NCBI GenBank assembly: GCA_029561105.1
Contig: JAKQJQ010000142.1
Location: 1-46,042 of the forward strand
Length of the DNA: 46,042 nt
Source of the DNA: Bacteroidota bacterium
GTDB taxonomy: Bacteria > Bacteroidota > Bacteroidia > Flavobacteriales > Flavobacteriaceae
Reading direction: 5' to 3'
How positions within the stretch are numbered: the stretch's first letter is position 1; every line of letters begins with the position of its first letter. A model generated the notes under the pieces. The model was given only the letters and a program-made list of their open reading frames with translations. It did not search any database and was not told the DNA's origin. Positions 1 through 10,088 of the stretch are shown here, in pieces. The position numbers and the translations under genes were made by a program.

Positions 1-128
1 GCTTAAAATTATTTCAAAAAATACGCTACTTTTAATACAATATAAAATAGCGTTTCTCAGTTATGCCCATAATCGTGAAATGTTAAATTTTGCGATTCCG
101 TTCCTGTAACCTTTAACGCTGCATAAAA

Positions 129-3100
129 ATGAAAACAAAAGCGCTCGTTTGTGTTTTTTTTGTCCTGATGCTTTTTCAGGCGTGTACCAAAAAATCGGCT
201 TCCGAATTCAGTTCTGATTTTTCCCTCTTCAAAGCGTATATCAATAGCGTTACAAGCGGAATCGTTCCGGCCAAGTCAGACATCCGCGTAGTACTCGCTT
301 TCGACAAAAAGGAATGGAAAGTCAATCAGGTTTTAGACAACAATTTATTCGATATTTCGCCCAGCGTCGATGGGAAAGTGGTAGCCATTTCGGCCAATAC
401 CGTTGCATTCATTCCCGACAAAAAACTTGACGCCAATACGCAATACCAGGTGACTTTTCACTTGTCTAAAGTCGTCGTGCTGCCAGAAAAGCTATCGCAG
501 TTTCACTTTACATTCAAGACCATCAAACAGGATTTCATTGTTTCTACCAACGACATCCAGTCGTACAGCAAAGACTACCAATACCTCAATTGTACACTCA
601 AGACTGCCGATGAGCTCGATTTTGAATCAGCACAGCAAATCATCTCGGCCCAACAGAAAGACAACAAACTCAAGATTAAATTCGACAAATCGGCCAAAGA
701 GGCCACCGAGTTCAGGTTTGTAGTAGACAGTATCCGGCGTTATGTAGAAGATACGACGCTCGAGATCGCCTACGACGGCAACGACATCGACATCGACCAA
801 AAAGGGCTGATCAAATTCCCGATAGCCGGCAAGGACAACTTCAAGGTGATAGACGTTGAAGTACCGGATAATAGCAACCAAACGCTGCTCATCAACTTTT
901 CGGATCCGTTGCAGAAAGGCCAGAATTTCGATGGACTCGTAGCCGTAGAAGGTGCCGAAAACCTCAAATACGCCACCCAAGGCAACGTGCTCAAGGTGTT
1001 TTTTGAGCAACCGCTCAAAGGCAATTTGCTGCTCGAAGTATTCCAGGGCATTGAAAGCGAGGAAGGTTACAAGATGAAAAAAGGCTTTGCAACCAAGGTA
1101 TCGTTTGAGCAAATCAAACCCAATGTACGCTTGGTGCGCAACGGTACGATCATGCCTTCGTCGAGCAATTTGCGCCTCAATTTTGAAGCGGTCAATCTCA
1201 GATCCGTCGATGTCAAAATTTATAAAATCTACAAGAACAACATCCTGCAATTTTTGCAGCAGAACGACCTCAATGGCGCGCGAAACCTAAAGCAAGTGGC
1301 GCAACCCGTGGCCAAGCGCGTGATCAGCCTCAAAAGCAACACACTTTTAAAACTCGATAAGTGGAACACTTTTGCACTCGACCTTTCTAAAATCATCACG
1401 CCCGAACCGGGAGCCATTTACCGTGTAGAATTCGAGTTCAAAAAGAAGTACTCGCTTTACCAATGCGAGTCTGCCGAAGCCGAAGCCGACAACACCGAAG
1501 AAGAAGCGGTCGATGAAAACGACGTAAACTACAGCAACGACGCTTACGACGATTATTATTACGATGACTATGAATGGCGCGAAAGCCAGGATCCGTGTAC
1601 CAATTCTTATTTTTACAACACCAAGATTGCCACGAACGTCATTGCCTCCGATTTGGGCGTGATTGCCAAACGCGGCGAAAACAAATCGTATTTCTTTGCG
1701 GTCAACAACATCGTGACCACCGATCCGGTTTGCGGCGCCAAGATTGATTTGTACAGTTACCAGCAGCAAAAACTGGCAACGGCTAATACCGATGCGTCGG
1801 GAACGGCCTATTTCAAACTCAACAAATTCGCGTATTTCGCCGTGGTGACCCAAGGTAAGAATTCTGCCTATGTCAAACTAGACGATGGCACGTCACTTTC
1901 GGTTTCTAATTTCGATGTCGCGGGCGAAACCTTGCAGAAAGGACTCAAAGGATACATTTACGGCGAGCGCGGCGTGTGGCGTCCCGGCGATAATTTGTAT
2001 TTGTCGTTCATCTTAAATGACGCGGCCAACAAATTGCCCCAATCGCACCCGATTAAATTCCGATTGTCTGATCCGAGTGGCAAAATCGTCTACCAAACCG
2101 TCAAAAAGTCCAACGCACTCAACCACTATAGTTTTGTGGTTCCTACGAGTCCCGACGCGCCAACCGGTAGTTGGGAAGCGATGGTGAACCTGGGCGGCGC
2201 ACGGTTTTACAAAAACATCAAAATTGAAACCATCAAGCCGAATCGTTTGCGAATTAAAAACACGTTCCTGACACGAACGCTGACTTCGGCCTATCCAAAC
2301 ACCGCAAACCTCGAAGTGAACTGGCTTCACGGTGCGATTGCCAAAAACCTCAAGGTCGATATGCAGGCCAAGTTCTCGCAACAGGCGACGACTTTCAAAA
2401 ATTACCCGAAATACCATTTTGATGATTTGGTGCGTAAATTCGGCTCCGAGGAAATCAACGTGTTTTCTGGTCGTATTGATGCTGCCGGACGCGCCTCGGT
2501 GCCGATTGACCCGAAACTGCAAAATGAATCGCCGGGTATGTTGAAAGCGGCGTTCATCACCAAAGTGTACGAGGAAGGCGGCGATTTTAGTACCGATGTC
2601 GTGGCTACGACTTACTCACCGTACCAAACTTATGTAGGAATCAAAACACCCGAAGCCAACAAATACGGCATGCTCGAAACCCGAAAAATGAACCGATTTG
2701 ACCTTGTGACCGTTGACGAAAACGGCAATCCTAAATCGGTGCGCGGCGTACAAGTCAAAGTTTACAAAGTAGAATGGCGTTGGTGGTGGGACGCTTCTGG
2801 CGATGATAACCTGTCGGATTACAATTCATCCAACGCGACCACGGCCTACAAAAATTTCATTGTCAATACCGACGCTTCGGGCAAAGCTAGCGTGCAATTC
2901 GCGCTTAGTGATGACGAGTGGGGACGCTATATGGTACGCGCAATTTTGCCCGATGACGGACACGCTGCCGCCGAAACGGCACTTATCGATTGGCCGTATT
3001 GGTCGGGAAAAACCAGGAATACGAACGCTTCTACTGCGAACATGCTCGTATTTTCGACCGATAAAAAGAATTACGCAGTCGGTGAAAAATCACAGATTTC

Positions 3101-5636
3101 ATTTCCTTCAAGCGAAGGCGGACGCGCCCTGATCTCGATAGAAAACGGCTCTAAAGTCATCAAGGCATTGTGGGTGAAAACGCTCAAGGGCGAAACCAAA
3201 GTTGATGTACCCATCACGCCCGACATGGCGCCGAACGTTTATTTCAACATCACGTTGTTACAACCTCATGCGACTACTAAGAACGATTCTCCGATTAGAA
3301 TGTACGGCATCGTCCCGATTGAAGTTGTCGATAAAAATACCATCCTTGAACCCAAACTGTCAATGCCCGATGTACTCAAACCCGAACAGCCTTTTACAGT
3401 AAAAGTCAGCGAAAAATCGGGTAAGGCAATGACTTACACGCTTGCCATCGTAGATGAAGGTTTGCTCGATCTCACGCGTTTCAAAACCCCGAATGCCTGG
3501 AATAGTTTCTACACCCGTGAAGCCTTGGGCGTCAAAACCTGGGATTTGTACGACGACATCATCGGTGCGTATGGTGGCAAGGTCAACCAGATTTTCAGCA
3601 TCGGTGGCGACCAGGATCTGGGTGGCGGAAAAGCCAAAAAAGCAAACCGTTTCAAACCCGTCGTGATTTACCTCGGGCCGTTCAAGCTGGAGAAAGGCGC
3701 GTCGAAATCGCATAAAATCCAATTGCCAAAATATGTCGGTTCCGTACGCACGATGGTCGTTGCCGCCGACGCCAACACGAGCGCTTATGGCAACGTAGAA
3801 AAAGCCACGCCGGTGAAAAGCCCGTTGATGGTTTTGGCTTCCTTGCCGAGAAAAATCTCACCATCCGAGAAAGTCACGATTCCCGTCACCGTTTTCGCCA
3901 TGGAGAAAGGCATCAGCAATGTCAATGTGCAAATCAAAACCAGCGGCGGACTCAAAGTTATCGGCAGTGCGTCGCAAAATGTAACGTTTACGCAGCCCGA
4001 TGAAAAACTCGCTTATTTCAATCTGGCCGTTGGCGGATCTACCGGCATCGGAAAAGTGCAGATTGTTGCAACTTCGGGCAGGCATAAATCATCGTATGAT
4101 GTCGAGATTGACATGACCAACCCAAATCCGGTAACCTATGCTTACAAAGATGTGTTGCTCGAAGCCAATAGCAGCAAGACGATTTCATGGGATACGTTTG
4201 GCGTGGCCGGAACCAACGGCGCCAAGCTTGAAGTGTCATCGATCCCAACGATTGATTTCAACAGAAGGTTACAATATTTGATTACGTATCCGCACGGTTG
4301 CGTAGAGCAGACGACTTCTTCGGTGTTTCCGCAGTTGTTTTTGGCTGATGTGGCCGATATCAGTGCTTCCCGTCAAGCGGATATACAACGCAACGTCACG
4401 GCCGGAATCAACCGTCTGAGCGGATTCCAATTGGCCAACGGCGGATTTGTTTATTGGCCCGGAAATACGGTTTCCGACGATTGGGGCACCTCTTACGCCG
4501 GGCATTTTATGATCGAAGCCGAGAAAAAAGGCTACATACTTCCCGTAAGCTTCAAGCAAAAATGGATTTCGTACCAGCAAAAAGAAGCGCGCGGTTGGCG
4601 TTACTATCCGCAGTACGGTAATGATTTGGCGCAAGCCTACCGTCTGTATACGCTGGCTTTGGCCGGTTCGCCCGATTTGTCGTCGATGAACCGTATGCGC
4701 GAAACGCAGGGCATCTCCAACGAAAGCAAATTGCGACTGGCATTGGCGTATGCACTCGCCGGACAGAAATCGGCGGGAGAGTTGCTGCTGGCCAAAACCA
4801 ACATCGACGAAGACAAACGACCCAATTATTACGATTACTATTATGGTTCGCCCGAAAGGAATCGCGCGATGACCTTGGAGACCTTGGTGTTGCTTGGCCA
4901 AAAACAGCGCGCATTTGCCACAGCTATCAAGCTCGCCAATCGCCTATCGTCGGCCGAATGGATGAGTACGCAAACCACCGCTTACAGTTTGTACGCCATG
5001 TCGAAATTCGCAAAAAGCAACGGTAGTAAAGGCATCGAGGTGCAATTCACCAAGGATGGGAAATCTGAAAACATTTCTACCACCAAAACTTTTGCCGACA
5101 GGACTTTAAACCTCAAGGCCGGAAGCAATTCGGTGACGATGAAAAACACCAAAGGCAATACGGTTTATGTGCGCGTGCTCAGTTCTGGGGTTTTACCGAT
5201 TGGAAAAGAACAGACGATACAAAGTAATATGGCGGCAGCCATTGTATTTAAAGACCGCAAAGGCGCTATCATCAACGTGAGTAAAATAGCCCAAGGAACA
5301 GAATTTGTCGCCGAAGTGACCATCAAAAACCAGCGGAATGAACGTGTAGACAACGTTGCGCTGTCGCAGATTTTGCCTTCGGGGTTTGAAATCGTCAACA
5401 CCCGTTTCACCGATTATGGCGATGCGGTGAACAATACCGCCGATTACATTGACATCCGCGATGACCGCACCAATTTCTATTTTGGGATGAAAGCCAATGA
5501 AACCAAGACGTTTCGCGTGCTCTTGAACGCGTCTTATTTGGGCGTGTATTACCTGCCTGGCTTGCAATGCGAGGCGATGTACGATCATTCGTTCCTCGCT
5601 AGAACCAAAGGTCAATGGGTTGAAGTCGTGAAATAA
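129..5636 (+). CDS. Bacterial alpha-2-macroglobulin family lipoprotein
   Basis: Very large (1835 residues) exported protein of the bacterial alpha-2-macroglobulin (YfhM/MagD-like) family, which traps attacking proteases in or at the periplasm. The N-terminus is a lipoprotein signal ending LFQAC, with Cys19 the likely lipid anchor. MG-type beta domains follow. The thioester motif GCVEQ lies at residues 1390-1394 (nucleotides 4296-4310), inside the usual YPHGCVEQ context, so the covalent trap appears intact; an alpha/alpha toroid-like region follows. Residues about 445-495 form an acidic, Tyr-rich insert (DDYYYDDYEW) that looks disordered. The stop lies 7 bases before pbpC, and A2M-pbpC is a recurring bacterial pairing, so co-transcription is likely. 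The family call is firm; the protease targets are unknown. Confidence 0.93.
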   Translation: MKTKALVCVFFVLMLFQACTKKSASEFSSDFSLFKAYINSVTSGIVPAKSDIRVVLAFDKKEWKVNQVLDNNLFDISPSVDGKVVAISANTVAFIPDKKLDANTQYQVTFHLSKVVVLPEKLSQFHFTFKTIKQDFIVSTNDIQSYSKDYQYLNCTLKTADELDFESAQQIISAQQKDNKLKIKFDKSAKEATEFRFVVDSIRRYVEDTTLEIAYDGNDIDIDQKGLIKFPIAGKDNFKVIDVEVPDNSNQTLLINFSDPLQKGQNFDGLVAVEGAENLKYATQGNVLKVFFEQPLKGNLLLEVFQGIESEEGYKMKKGFATKVSFEQIKPNVRLVRNGTIMPSSSNLRLNFEAVNLRSVDVKIYKIYKNNILQFLQQNDLNGARNLKQVAQPVAKRVISLKSNTLLKLDKWNTFALDLSKIITPEPGAIYRVEFEFKKKYSLYQCESAEAEADNTEEEAVDENDVNYSNDAYDDYYYDDYEWRESQDPCTNSYFYNTKIATNVIASDLGVIAKRGENKSYFFAVNNIVTTDPVCGAKIDLYSYQQQKLATANTDASGTAYFKLNKFAYFAVVTQGKNSAYVKLDDGTSLSVSNFDVAGETLQKGLKGYIYGERGVWRPGDNLYLSFILNDAANKLPQSHPIKFRLSDPSGKIVYQTVKKSNALNHYSFVVPTSPDAPTGSWEAMVNLGGARFYKNIKIETIKPNRLRIKNTFLTRTLTSAYPNTANLEVNWLHGAIAKNLKVDMQAKFSQQATTFKNYPKYHFDDLVRKFGSEEINVFSGRIDAAGRASVPIDPKLQNESPGMLKAAFITKVYEEGGDFSTDVVATTYSPYQTYVGIKTPEANKYGMLETRKMNRFDLVTVDENGNPKSVRGVQVKVYKVEWRWWWDASGDDNLSDYNSSNATTAYKNFIVNTDASGKASVQFALSDDEWGRYMVRAILPDDGHAAAETALIDWPYWSGKTRNTNASTANMLVFSTDKKNYAVGEKSQISFPSSEGGRALISIENGSKVIKALWVKTLKGETKVDVPITPDMAPNVYFNITLLQPHATTKNDSPIRMYGIVPIEVVDKNTILEPKLSMPDVLKPEQPFTVKVSEKSGKAMTYTLAIVDEGLLDLTRFKTPNAWNSFYTREALGVKTWDLYDDIIGAYGGKVNQIFSIGGDQDLGGGKAKKANRFKPVVIYLGPFKLEKGASKSHKIQLPKYVGSVRTMVVAADANTSAYGNVEKATPVKSPLMVLASLPRKISPSEKVTIPVTVFAMEKGISNVNVQIKTSGGLKVIGSASQNVTFTQPDEKLAYFNLAVGGSTGIGKVQIVATSGRHKSSYDVEIDMTNPNPVTYAYKDVLLEANSSKTISWDTFGVAGTNGAKLEVSSIPTIDFNRRLQYLITYPHGCVEQTTSSVFPQLFLADVADISASRQADIQRNVTAGINRLSGFQLANGGFVYWPGNTVSDDWGTSYAGHFMIEAEKKGYILPVSFKQKWISYQQKEARGWRYYPQYGNDLAQAYRLYTLALAGSPDLSSMNRMRETQGISNESKLRLALAYALAGQKSAGELLLAKTNIDEDKRPNYYDYYYGSPERNRAMTLETLVLLGQKQRAFATAIKLANRLSSAEWMSTQTTAYSLYAMSKFAKSNGSKGIEVQFTKDGKSENISTTKTFADRTLNLKAGSNSVTMKNTKGNTVYVRVLSSGVLPIGKEQTIQSNMAAAIVFKDRKGAIINVSKIAQGTEFVAEVTIKNQRNERVDNVALSQILPSGFEIVNTRFTDYGDAVNNTADYIDIRDDRTNFYFGMKANETKTFRVLLNASYLGVYYLPGLQCEAMYDHSFLARTKGQWVEVVK

Positions 5637-5643
5637 GCCGATT

Positions 5644-8019
5644 GTGAAAACCAAAATCAAGGTATTTTTCGGGCGGATTTTCGGCTGGATCAAAAGCAAC
5701 AGGATCAAAAGCAGCATTGTGTTCTTGGTCGTGCTTGCTTATTATTTCTGCCTGCCGCGCACTTTATTCGAATCGCCTTATGCCACCGTGATTGAAAGCC
5801 AGGAAGGTGAACTGCTGGGCGCGAAGATTGCGCGTGACGGGCAATGGCGTTTCCCTGCGCAGGATAGCGTTCCATATAAATTCAGGCAATGTATCGTGCA
5901 TTTTGAGGATCGACATTTTTACAAGCATCCGGGTTTTAATCCCGTGGCGATGGTGCACGCGATTCGGCAGAACAACCGCGCCGGAAAGGTCGTTCGCGGC
6001 GGGAGCACACTCACCCAACAGGTTATCCGCTTGTCGCGAAAAGGAAAAAGCCGCACGTATTTTGAGAAAATCATCGAAATTATTCTTGCGACACGGCTTG
6101 AACTGCGTTATTCCAAAGCCAATATTTTGGAATTGTACGCGGCACACGCACCTTACGGAGGAAATGTTGTAGGTCTTGAAATGGCTTCGTGGCGGTATTT
6201 TGGCGTGCAGTCGCACCAACTGTCATGGGCCGAAAGCGCGACCCTGGCGGTGTTACCGAATGCGCCAAGCCTGATTTATCCGGGGAAAAACCAACAGCGG
6301 TTACTGCAGAAACGCAATCGTTTGCTGTTGGAATTGCATCGTGACCATATTATCGATGCGCCAACTTACCGATTGGCTGTAGCCGAACCATTGCCGCAGA
6401 AACCATTCGATTTGCCTCAGATTGCACCGCATTTACTCGAACGGATTGCCAAAAATCATGAAGGCGAACGCATCAAGACCACGATTGACATCGCCTTGCA
6501 AAATCGGGTGAACCAATTGGCGAAATATTATTACAACCAATACAAACAGAATGAGGTGAACAACCTGGCAATTTTGGTGATTGATATCCAAAACCGCAAC
6601 GTAATTGGTTATGTGGGGAATTCGCCTACCGATGCCGACCACCAGAAAGATGTGGATGTAATTTCGGCACCGAGAAGTACAGGAAGCATTTTAAAGCCGT
6701 TGTTGTACGCCAACATGCTCGACGAAGGCGAACTCTTGCCGAACACTTTAATCGCCGACATCCCGACGCAGATTTCAGATTATCGGCCTGAGAATTTCAA
6801 TTTGACTTTTGATGGCGCGGTGCCGGCGCATCGGGCGCTTGCACGTTCATTAAATATTCCCGCGGTTTTGATGCTGCAGGATTTTGGGGTGCATAAATTC
6901 TACGAGGAATTGCAGCGTTTCAAATTGCGCGACATCAACAAGCAACCCGACCATTATGGCTTGTCGCTGATTTTGGGTGGTGCCGAAAGCAACTTGTGGG
7001 ATTTGTGCCGAACTTACGCGGGATTGTCATCAACCGTAAATTATTTCAATGCCAACCAAGCGAAGTACCGCAAGAATGAATTTGCCGAGCTCAATTGTCT
7101 GGACGGATTCAAGACCGATTTCGGGAAAGAAAGTTACCAAAAGACGATACTCGGCGCGGGATCGATTTTCCTTACGTACAATGCGATGGAAGAGGTCAAC
7201 CGACCCGAAGGCGACGAAGCCTGGAAATTCTACGACTCATCGCTTAAAATCGCGTGGAAAACGGGAACGAGCTTTGGGAACCGCGATGCCTGGGCGATCG
7301 GGACGAGCTCCAGATATGTAGTTGGCGTTTGGGTGGGCAATGCGACGGGTGAGGGACGGCCCGAACTCACAGGTGTTTCTAGCGCTGCACCGATTTTATT
7401 CGATGTTTTCAACCTGTTGCCGAGGAAAAAATGGTTCGCACCGCCGCTCAACGATCTCGAGGAAGCCGAGGTTTGTGCGCAAAGCGGTTATTTGGCCAAA
7501 GACGGTTGCCCGATTTTGAAGCAGCTGGTTCCGTTAAAGGGGAAAACCACAAAAGTTTGCCCGTACCACCGATTAATCCATTTGGACAAGACGGGGAAAT
7601 TTCGTGTGAACAGCAGTTGCGAGAGCGTCGAAAATATCGTGAATAAAAGCTGGTTTGTGTTGCCGCCAGTGATGGAATGGTATTACAAAAGCCAGCATAT
7701 CGATTACCAATTGCTGCCGCCGTTTCGTGAAGATTGTGCCGCTACACCAGGCGTGGCGATGGATTTCATTTATCCGAAGGCGAACAGCAAGATTTATTTG
7801 ACCAAGGATTTCGACAGCAAGATACAGCCAGTGGTTTTAAAAGTGGCGCATCCAAGACGGGAAATGCAATTGTATTGGTATGTGGACAATGTGTATAAGG
7901 GAACGACAAAAACCTTTCATGAGTTTGAGATAGCGCCCGAAACGGGTTTCCATTATGTGACGGTCGTGGATGAAGATGGGAATGAGATACGGAGGAAGAT
8001 TGAGATTGTGAGTGATTAG
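5644..8019 (+). CDS. pbpC: Penicillin-binding protein 1C (bifunctional glycosyltransferase/transpeptidase)
   Basis: Class A penicillin-binding protein, 791 residues, the usual PbpC length. It starts at GTG 7 bases after the A2M stop. One membrane anchor is at about residues 24-37. The GT51 glycosyltransferase domain has EDRHFYKHPG (Glu88 the likely catalytic base) and GGSTLTQQVIRL. The transpeptidase domain has SILK (Ser348 nucleophile), SLN (Ser402) and KTGT (Lys539). A C-terminal PBP_C-type beta domain covers about residues 710-791. It would polymerise and cross-link peptidoglycan on the outer face of the inner membrane. With the neighbouring protease trap it fits the model in which A2M guards the periplasm while PbpC repairs the wall; that functional link is known for the gene pair, not shown here. 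Confidence 0.94.
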   Translation: MKTKIKVFFGRIFGWIKSNRIKSSIVFLVVLAYYFCLPRTLFESPYATVIESQEGELLGAKIARDGQWRFPAQDSVPYKFRQCIVHFEDRHFYKHPGFNPVAMVHAIRQNNRAGKVVRGGSTLTQQVIRLSRKGKSRTYFEKIIEIILATRLELRYSKANILELYAAHAPYGGNVVGLEMASWRYFGVQSHQLSWAESATLAVLPNAPSLIYPGKNQQRLLQKRNRLLLELHRDHIIDAPTYRLAVAEPLPQKPFDLPQIAPHLLERIAKNHEGERIKTTIDIALQNRVNQLAKYYYNQYKQNEVNNLAILVIDIQNRNVIGYVGNSPTDADHQKDVDVISAPRSTGSILKPLLYANMLDEGELLPNTLIADIPTQISDYRPENFNLTFDGAVPAHRALARSLNIPAVLMLQDFGVHKFYEELQRFKLRDINKQPDHYGLSLILGGAESNLWDLCRTYAGLSSTVNYFNANQAKYRKNEFAELNCLDGFKTDFGKESYQKTILGAGSIFLTYNAMEEVNRPEGDEAWKFYDSSLKIAWKTGTSFGNRDAWAIGTSSRYVVGVWVGNATGEGRPELTGVSSAAPILFDVFNLLPRKKWFAPPLNDLEEAEVCAQSGYLAKDGCPILKQLVPLKGKTTKVCPYHRLIHLDKTGKFRVNSSCESVENIVNKSWFVLPPVMEWYYKSQHIDYQLLPPFREDCAATPGVAMDFIYPKANSKIYLTKDFDSKIQPVVLKVAHPRREMQLYWYVDNVYKGTTKTFHEFEIAPETGFHYVTVVDEDGNEIRRKIEIVSD

Positions 8020-8044
8020 CAAGTCAACAATCAAAATTCGTTGT

Positions 8045-8090
8045 TGGACGTTCGTTGTTCAAATTTCGAATGTTGAACAACGAACGTTCA
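8045..8090. repeat. Near-perfect inverted repeat after pbpC
   Basis: The left arm 8045-8062 and right arm 8073-8090 are complementary over 18 bases with one mismatch, around a 10-base loop. The units TTCGTTGTT and AACAACGAA recur, and 8038-8046 carries another half-copy. It may end pbpC transcription, although it lacks a clean T tract, or be a short palindromic repeat. Confidence 0.7.
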
Positions 8091-8115
8091 ATGTTGAAAT
8101 TTAAAAAACAACAAT

Positions 8116-8372
8116 ATGAAAAGAGACTTTATTATCATTATTGGCTTTTGTGCAATGACGGCGCATTCGCAAACGCGTGAAGTGAAAACCCAAACGGTTA
8201 CCGTGAAAAATATCGCGCAGGTTGAGAAGATGAAACTCGATTTCTGCAAGCCGTTTGCGCTTGAAATTGTTGGGTTGTATCCGATAATAAAAACGCTGTC
8301 TTTATGGTTGCTTCGCTGTTGCTGGCTTATGCGGGAATGGTTGATGAAGACGATCATTTCCGATTGGTCTGA
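8116..8372 (+). pseudogene. Small exported protein gene with an apparent one-base frameshift
   Basis: The ATG at 8116 opens a convincing signal peptide (MKRDFIIIIGFCAMTAHSQ) and a short mature part up to about GLYP. In that frame the ORF then runs to 8466 through a dispersed intergenic repeat, giving implausible sequence. If one base is restored near 8281-8284, the other frame continues as DNKNAVFMVASLLLAYAGMV and stops at TGA 8370-8372, just before the repeat begins. The ancestral protein would be about 85 residues with a signal peptide. I do not recognise its family. Either the gene is decaying or the sequence has a missing base; the repeat-encoded tail is very unlikely to be real protein. 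Confidence 0.5.
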
Positions 8373-8373
8373 T

Positions 8374-8460
8374 GCCTGCGTTAGCGATAGCAGCGGTATC
8401 CTTTTGCTGAGGAACGAAGCAAAAGATATAGCGGAAAGCGCGGCCGTCAGGCAACGCCCA
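8374..8460 (+). repeat. Dispersed hairpin repeat, copy A
   Basis: Imperfect stem-loop with the marker strings GCAGCGGTATCCTTTT and AAAAGATATAGCG, and outer arms GCCTG / CAGGC. It shares its core with 20049-20175 (same strand) and with 27018-27140 and 38930-39058 (opposite strand). Confidence 0.75.
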
Positions 8461-8481
8461 AACTAAAAAAAACCCACAAAA

Positions 8482-8509
8482 AAACCGCCAGTCGTTAGAA
8501 AGGCGGTTT
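8482..8509 (-). terminator. Intrinsic terminator of rng
   Basis: AAACCGCC at 8482-8489 pairs with GGCGGTTT at 8502-8509. Read on the minus strand, the stem is followed by a T run, 5 bases after the rng stop codon. Confidence 0.8.
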
Positions 8510-8513
8510 GATA

Positions 8514-10058
8514 TTAATGCTTGAGCATCTTTCCTTCGTTGTCGTAGAAATGATATTCAAGGAACGTGTAAGCGTCACGTGGTATGATTTTCACCCATTT
8601 CCTGTGCTCCAGAAACCATCTGGAACGCAGTGATGGAAAACCTTTACTGAGGTAAGCAGCCACAAACGGGTGTACGTTGAGTACGACTTTCTTGTGGGTT
8701 TTAACGTGTCTTTCAAGGTCGAAGTTGATCTTGTCAATGATTTGGATGGGCGCTTCTATTTCGGCGTTTCCGTTGTTGGGATCTTCTTCTGAGGTCTTGA
8801 TGTTCACTTCTGGCCTGACGCGCTGGCGGGTGATCTGTATGAGACCGAATTTGCTAGGCGGCAGGATTTTGTGCTTGGCTTTATCGTCGGCCATTTCGTC
8901 CCGGAGGAAATCGAAAAGCTTTTTGCGGTTGTCTGGGTTTGACATATCGATGAAATCGATCACGATGATGCCACCCATATCGCGCAGCCTGAGCTGTCTG
9001 GCGATTTCTGCCGCGGCGATCATGTTGACTTCCATGGCGGTGTCTTCCTGGTTGGTGGCCTTGTTGGATCGGTTGCCGGAGTTGACGTCTATGACGTGCA
9101 GGGCTTCGGTGTGCTCGATAATCAAATAGGCGCCTTTGCTCATGGAGACGGTTTTTCCGAACGAAGTCTTGATTTGCCGCTCGATGTGATATTTCTCGAA
9201 TATCGGCGTGTCCCTGGACTGATAAAACTTTACTATCGATTGTTTGCTGGGCGCAATTTCCTGGACATAGTCCTTTACTTGCTGATACAACTCCTCGTCA
9301 TCTACATGGATACCGGTGAAGGTATCGTTGAATACGTCGCGCAGTATAGAAGAAGCCCGGTTGAGCTCTCCCAATACCTTTGACGGATGGTGGGCAGTTG
9401 GTAATTTTTTACACATTGCAGTCCATCTGCTGATCAGATTCTGCAAGTCTCTTTCTATTTCGGCGGTGTTTTTGCCTTCGGCTACCGTTCTCACGATAAT
9501 ACCGAATCCTTTTGGTCTGATGGTTTGTATTAGTTTTTTGAGTCGGTCTTTTTCTGACTTTGCTTCGATTTTTTGCGAAACCGATACGCGGTCTGAGAAT
9601 GGGACCAGAACGATATAACGTCCGGCAAGCGAAAGCTCTGACGAGATTCGCGGGCCTTTGGTTGATATGGGTTCTTTGACTACTTGTACTAAAACGGATT
9701 GATTGGAGTTGAGCACTTCGGCTATGGTTCCGTCTTTATCAATCTCTTTTTCAAACTGAAAGTTTTTTAGGGAGAAATCTTTTATTTTACCTGCGCTTAC
9801 AAGTTTTATGAACTTCAGTTGCGAAGCAAGGTTTGGGCCCAAATCGTGATAATGCAAAAAGGCGTCTTTTTCAAAGCCTACGTTTACAAAAGCAGCGTTG
9901 AGTCCGGCGACTGGTTTTCTGATCTTGGCAATAAAAATATCGCCGACCTGAAAGTTGCTCGCTTCTTGCTCCTTGTGGAGTTCAATTAGTTTTCCATCTT
10001 TTAATAAGGCAAAATCTACGGCTTCAGAACTAGATCGGATGATTAATTCTTTATTCAC
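8514..10058 (-). CDS. rng: Ribonuclease E/G family endoribonuclease
   Basis: RNase G-type endoribonuclease that cuts single-stranded A/U-rich RNA in rRNA maturation and mRNA decay. I chose the GTG at 10058, giving a 514-residue protein starting (V/M)NKELIIRSS, rather than the TTG at 10091, because conservation begins there and the extra residues look like untranslated leader. The S1-like region is near residues 35-130 (VGDIFIAKIRKPVAGLNAAFVNVG). The catalytic core holds the conserved Asp in HVIDVNSGNR and in GGIIVIDFIDM. There is no CPxCxG zinc-link and no long RNase E scaffold tail, so it is RNase G-like. It ends at its own terminator. HU and the small basic gene lie upstream on the same strand, but a terminator at 10291-10316 separates them. 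Confidence 0.93.
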   Translation of the reverse strand: MNKELIIRSSSEAVDFALLKDGKLIELHKEQEASNFQVGDIFIAKIRKPVAGLNAAFVNVGFEKDAFLHYHDLGPNLASQLKFIKLVSAGKIKDFSLKNFQFEKEIDKDGTIAEVLNSNQSVLVQVVKEPISTKGPRISSELSLAGRYIVLVPFSDRVSVSQKIEAKSEKDRLKKLIQTIRPKGFGIIVRTVAEGKNTAEIERDLQNLISRWTAMCKKLPTAHHPSKVLGELNRASSILRDVFNDTFTGIHVDDEELYQQVKDYVQEIAPSKQSIVKFYQSRDTPIFEKYHIERQIKTSFGKTVSMSKGAYLIIEHTEALHVIDVNSGNRSNKATNQEDTAMEVNMIAAAEIARQLRLRDMGGIIVIDFIDMSNPDNRKKLFDFLRDEMADDKAKHKILPPSKFGLIQITRQRVRPEVNIKTSEEDPNNGNAEIEAPIQIIDKINFDLERHVKTHKKVVLNVHPFVAAYLSKGFPSLRSRWFLEHRKWVKIIPRDAYTFLEYHFYDNEGKMLKH

Positions 10059-10088
10059 TCTGTAAATTTTTATCCGTACGGATAGGTG

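Noticed and set aside
1..128. Promoter for the A2M gene
   Set aside because: TTAAATTTTG at 83-92 is close to the -7 box but has one base too many; too weak to list as a feature.
4269..4901. 210-codon ORF opposite the A2M gene
   Set aside because: It lies wholly inside a clear gene, has no recognisable domain, and its composition mirrors the coding strand.
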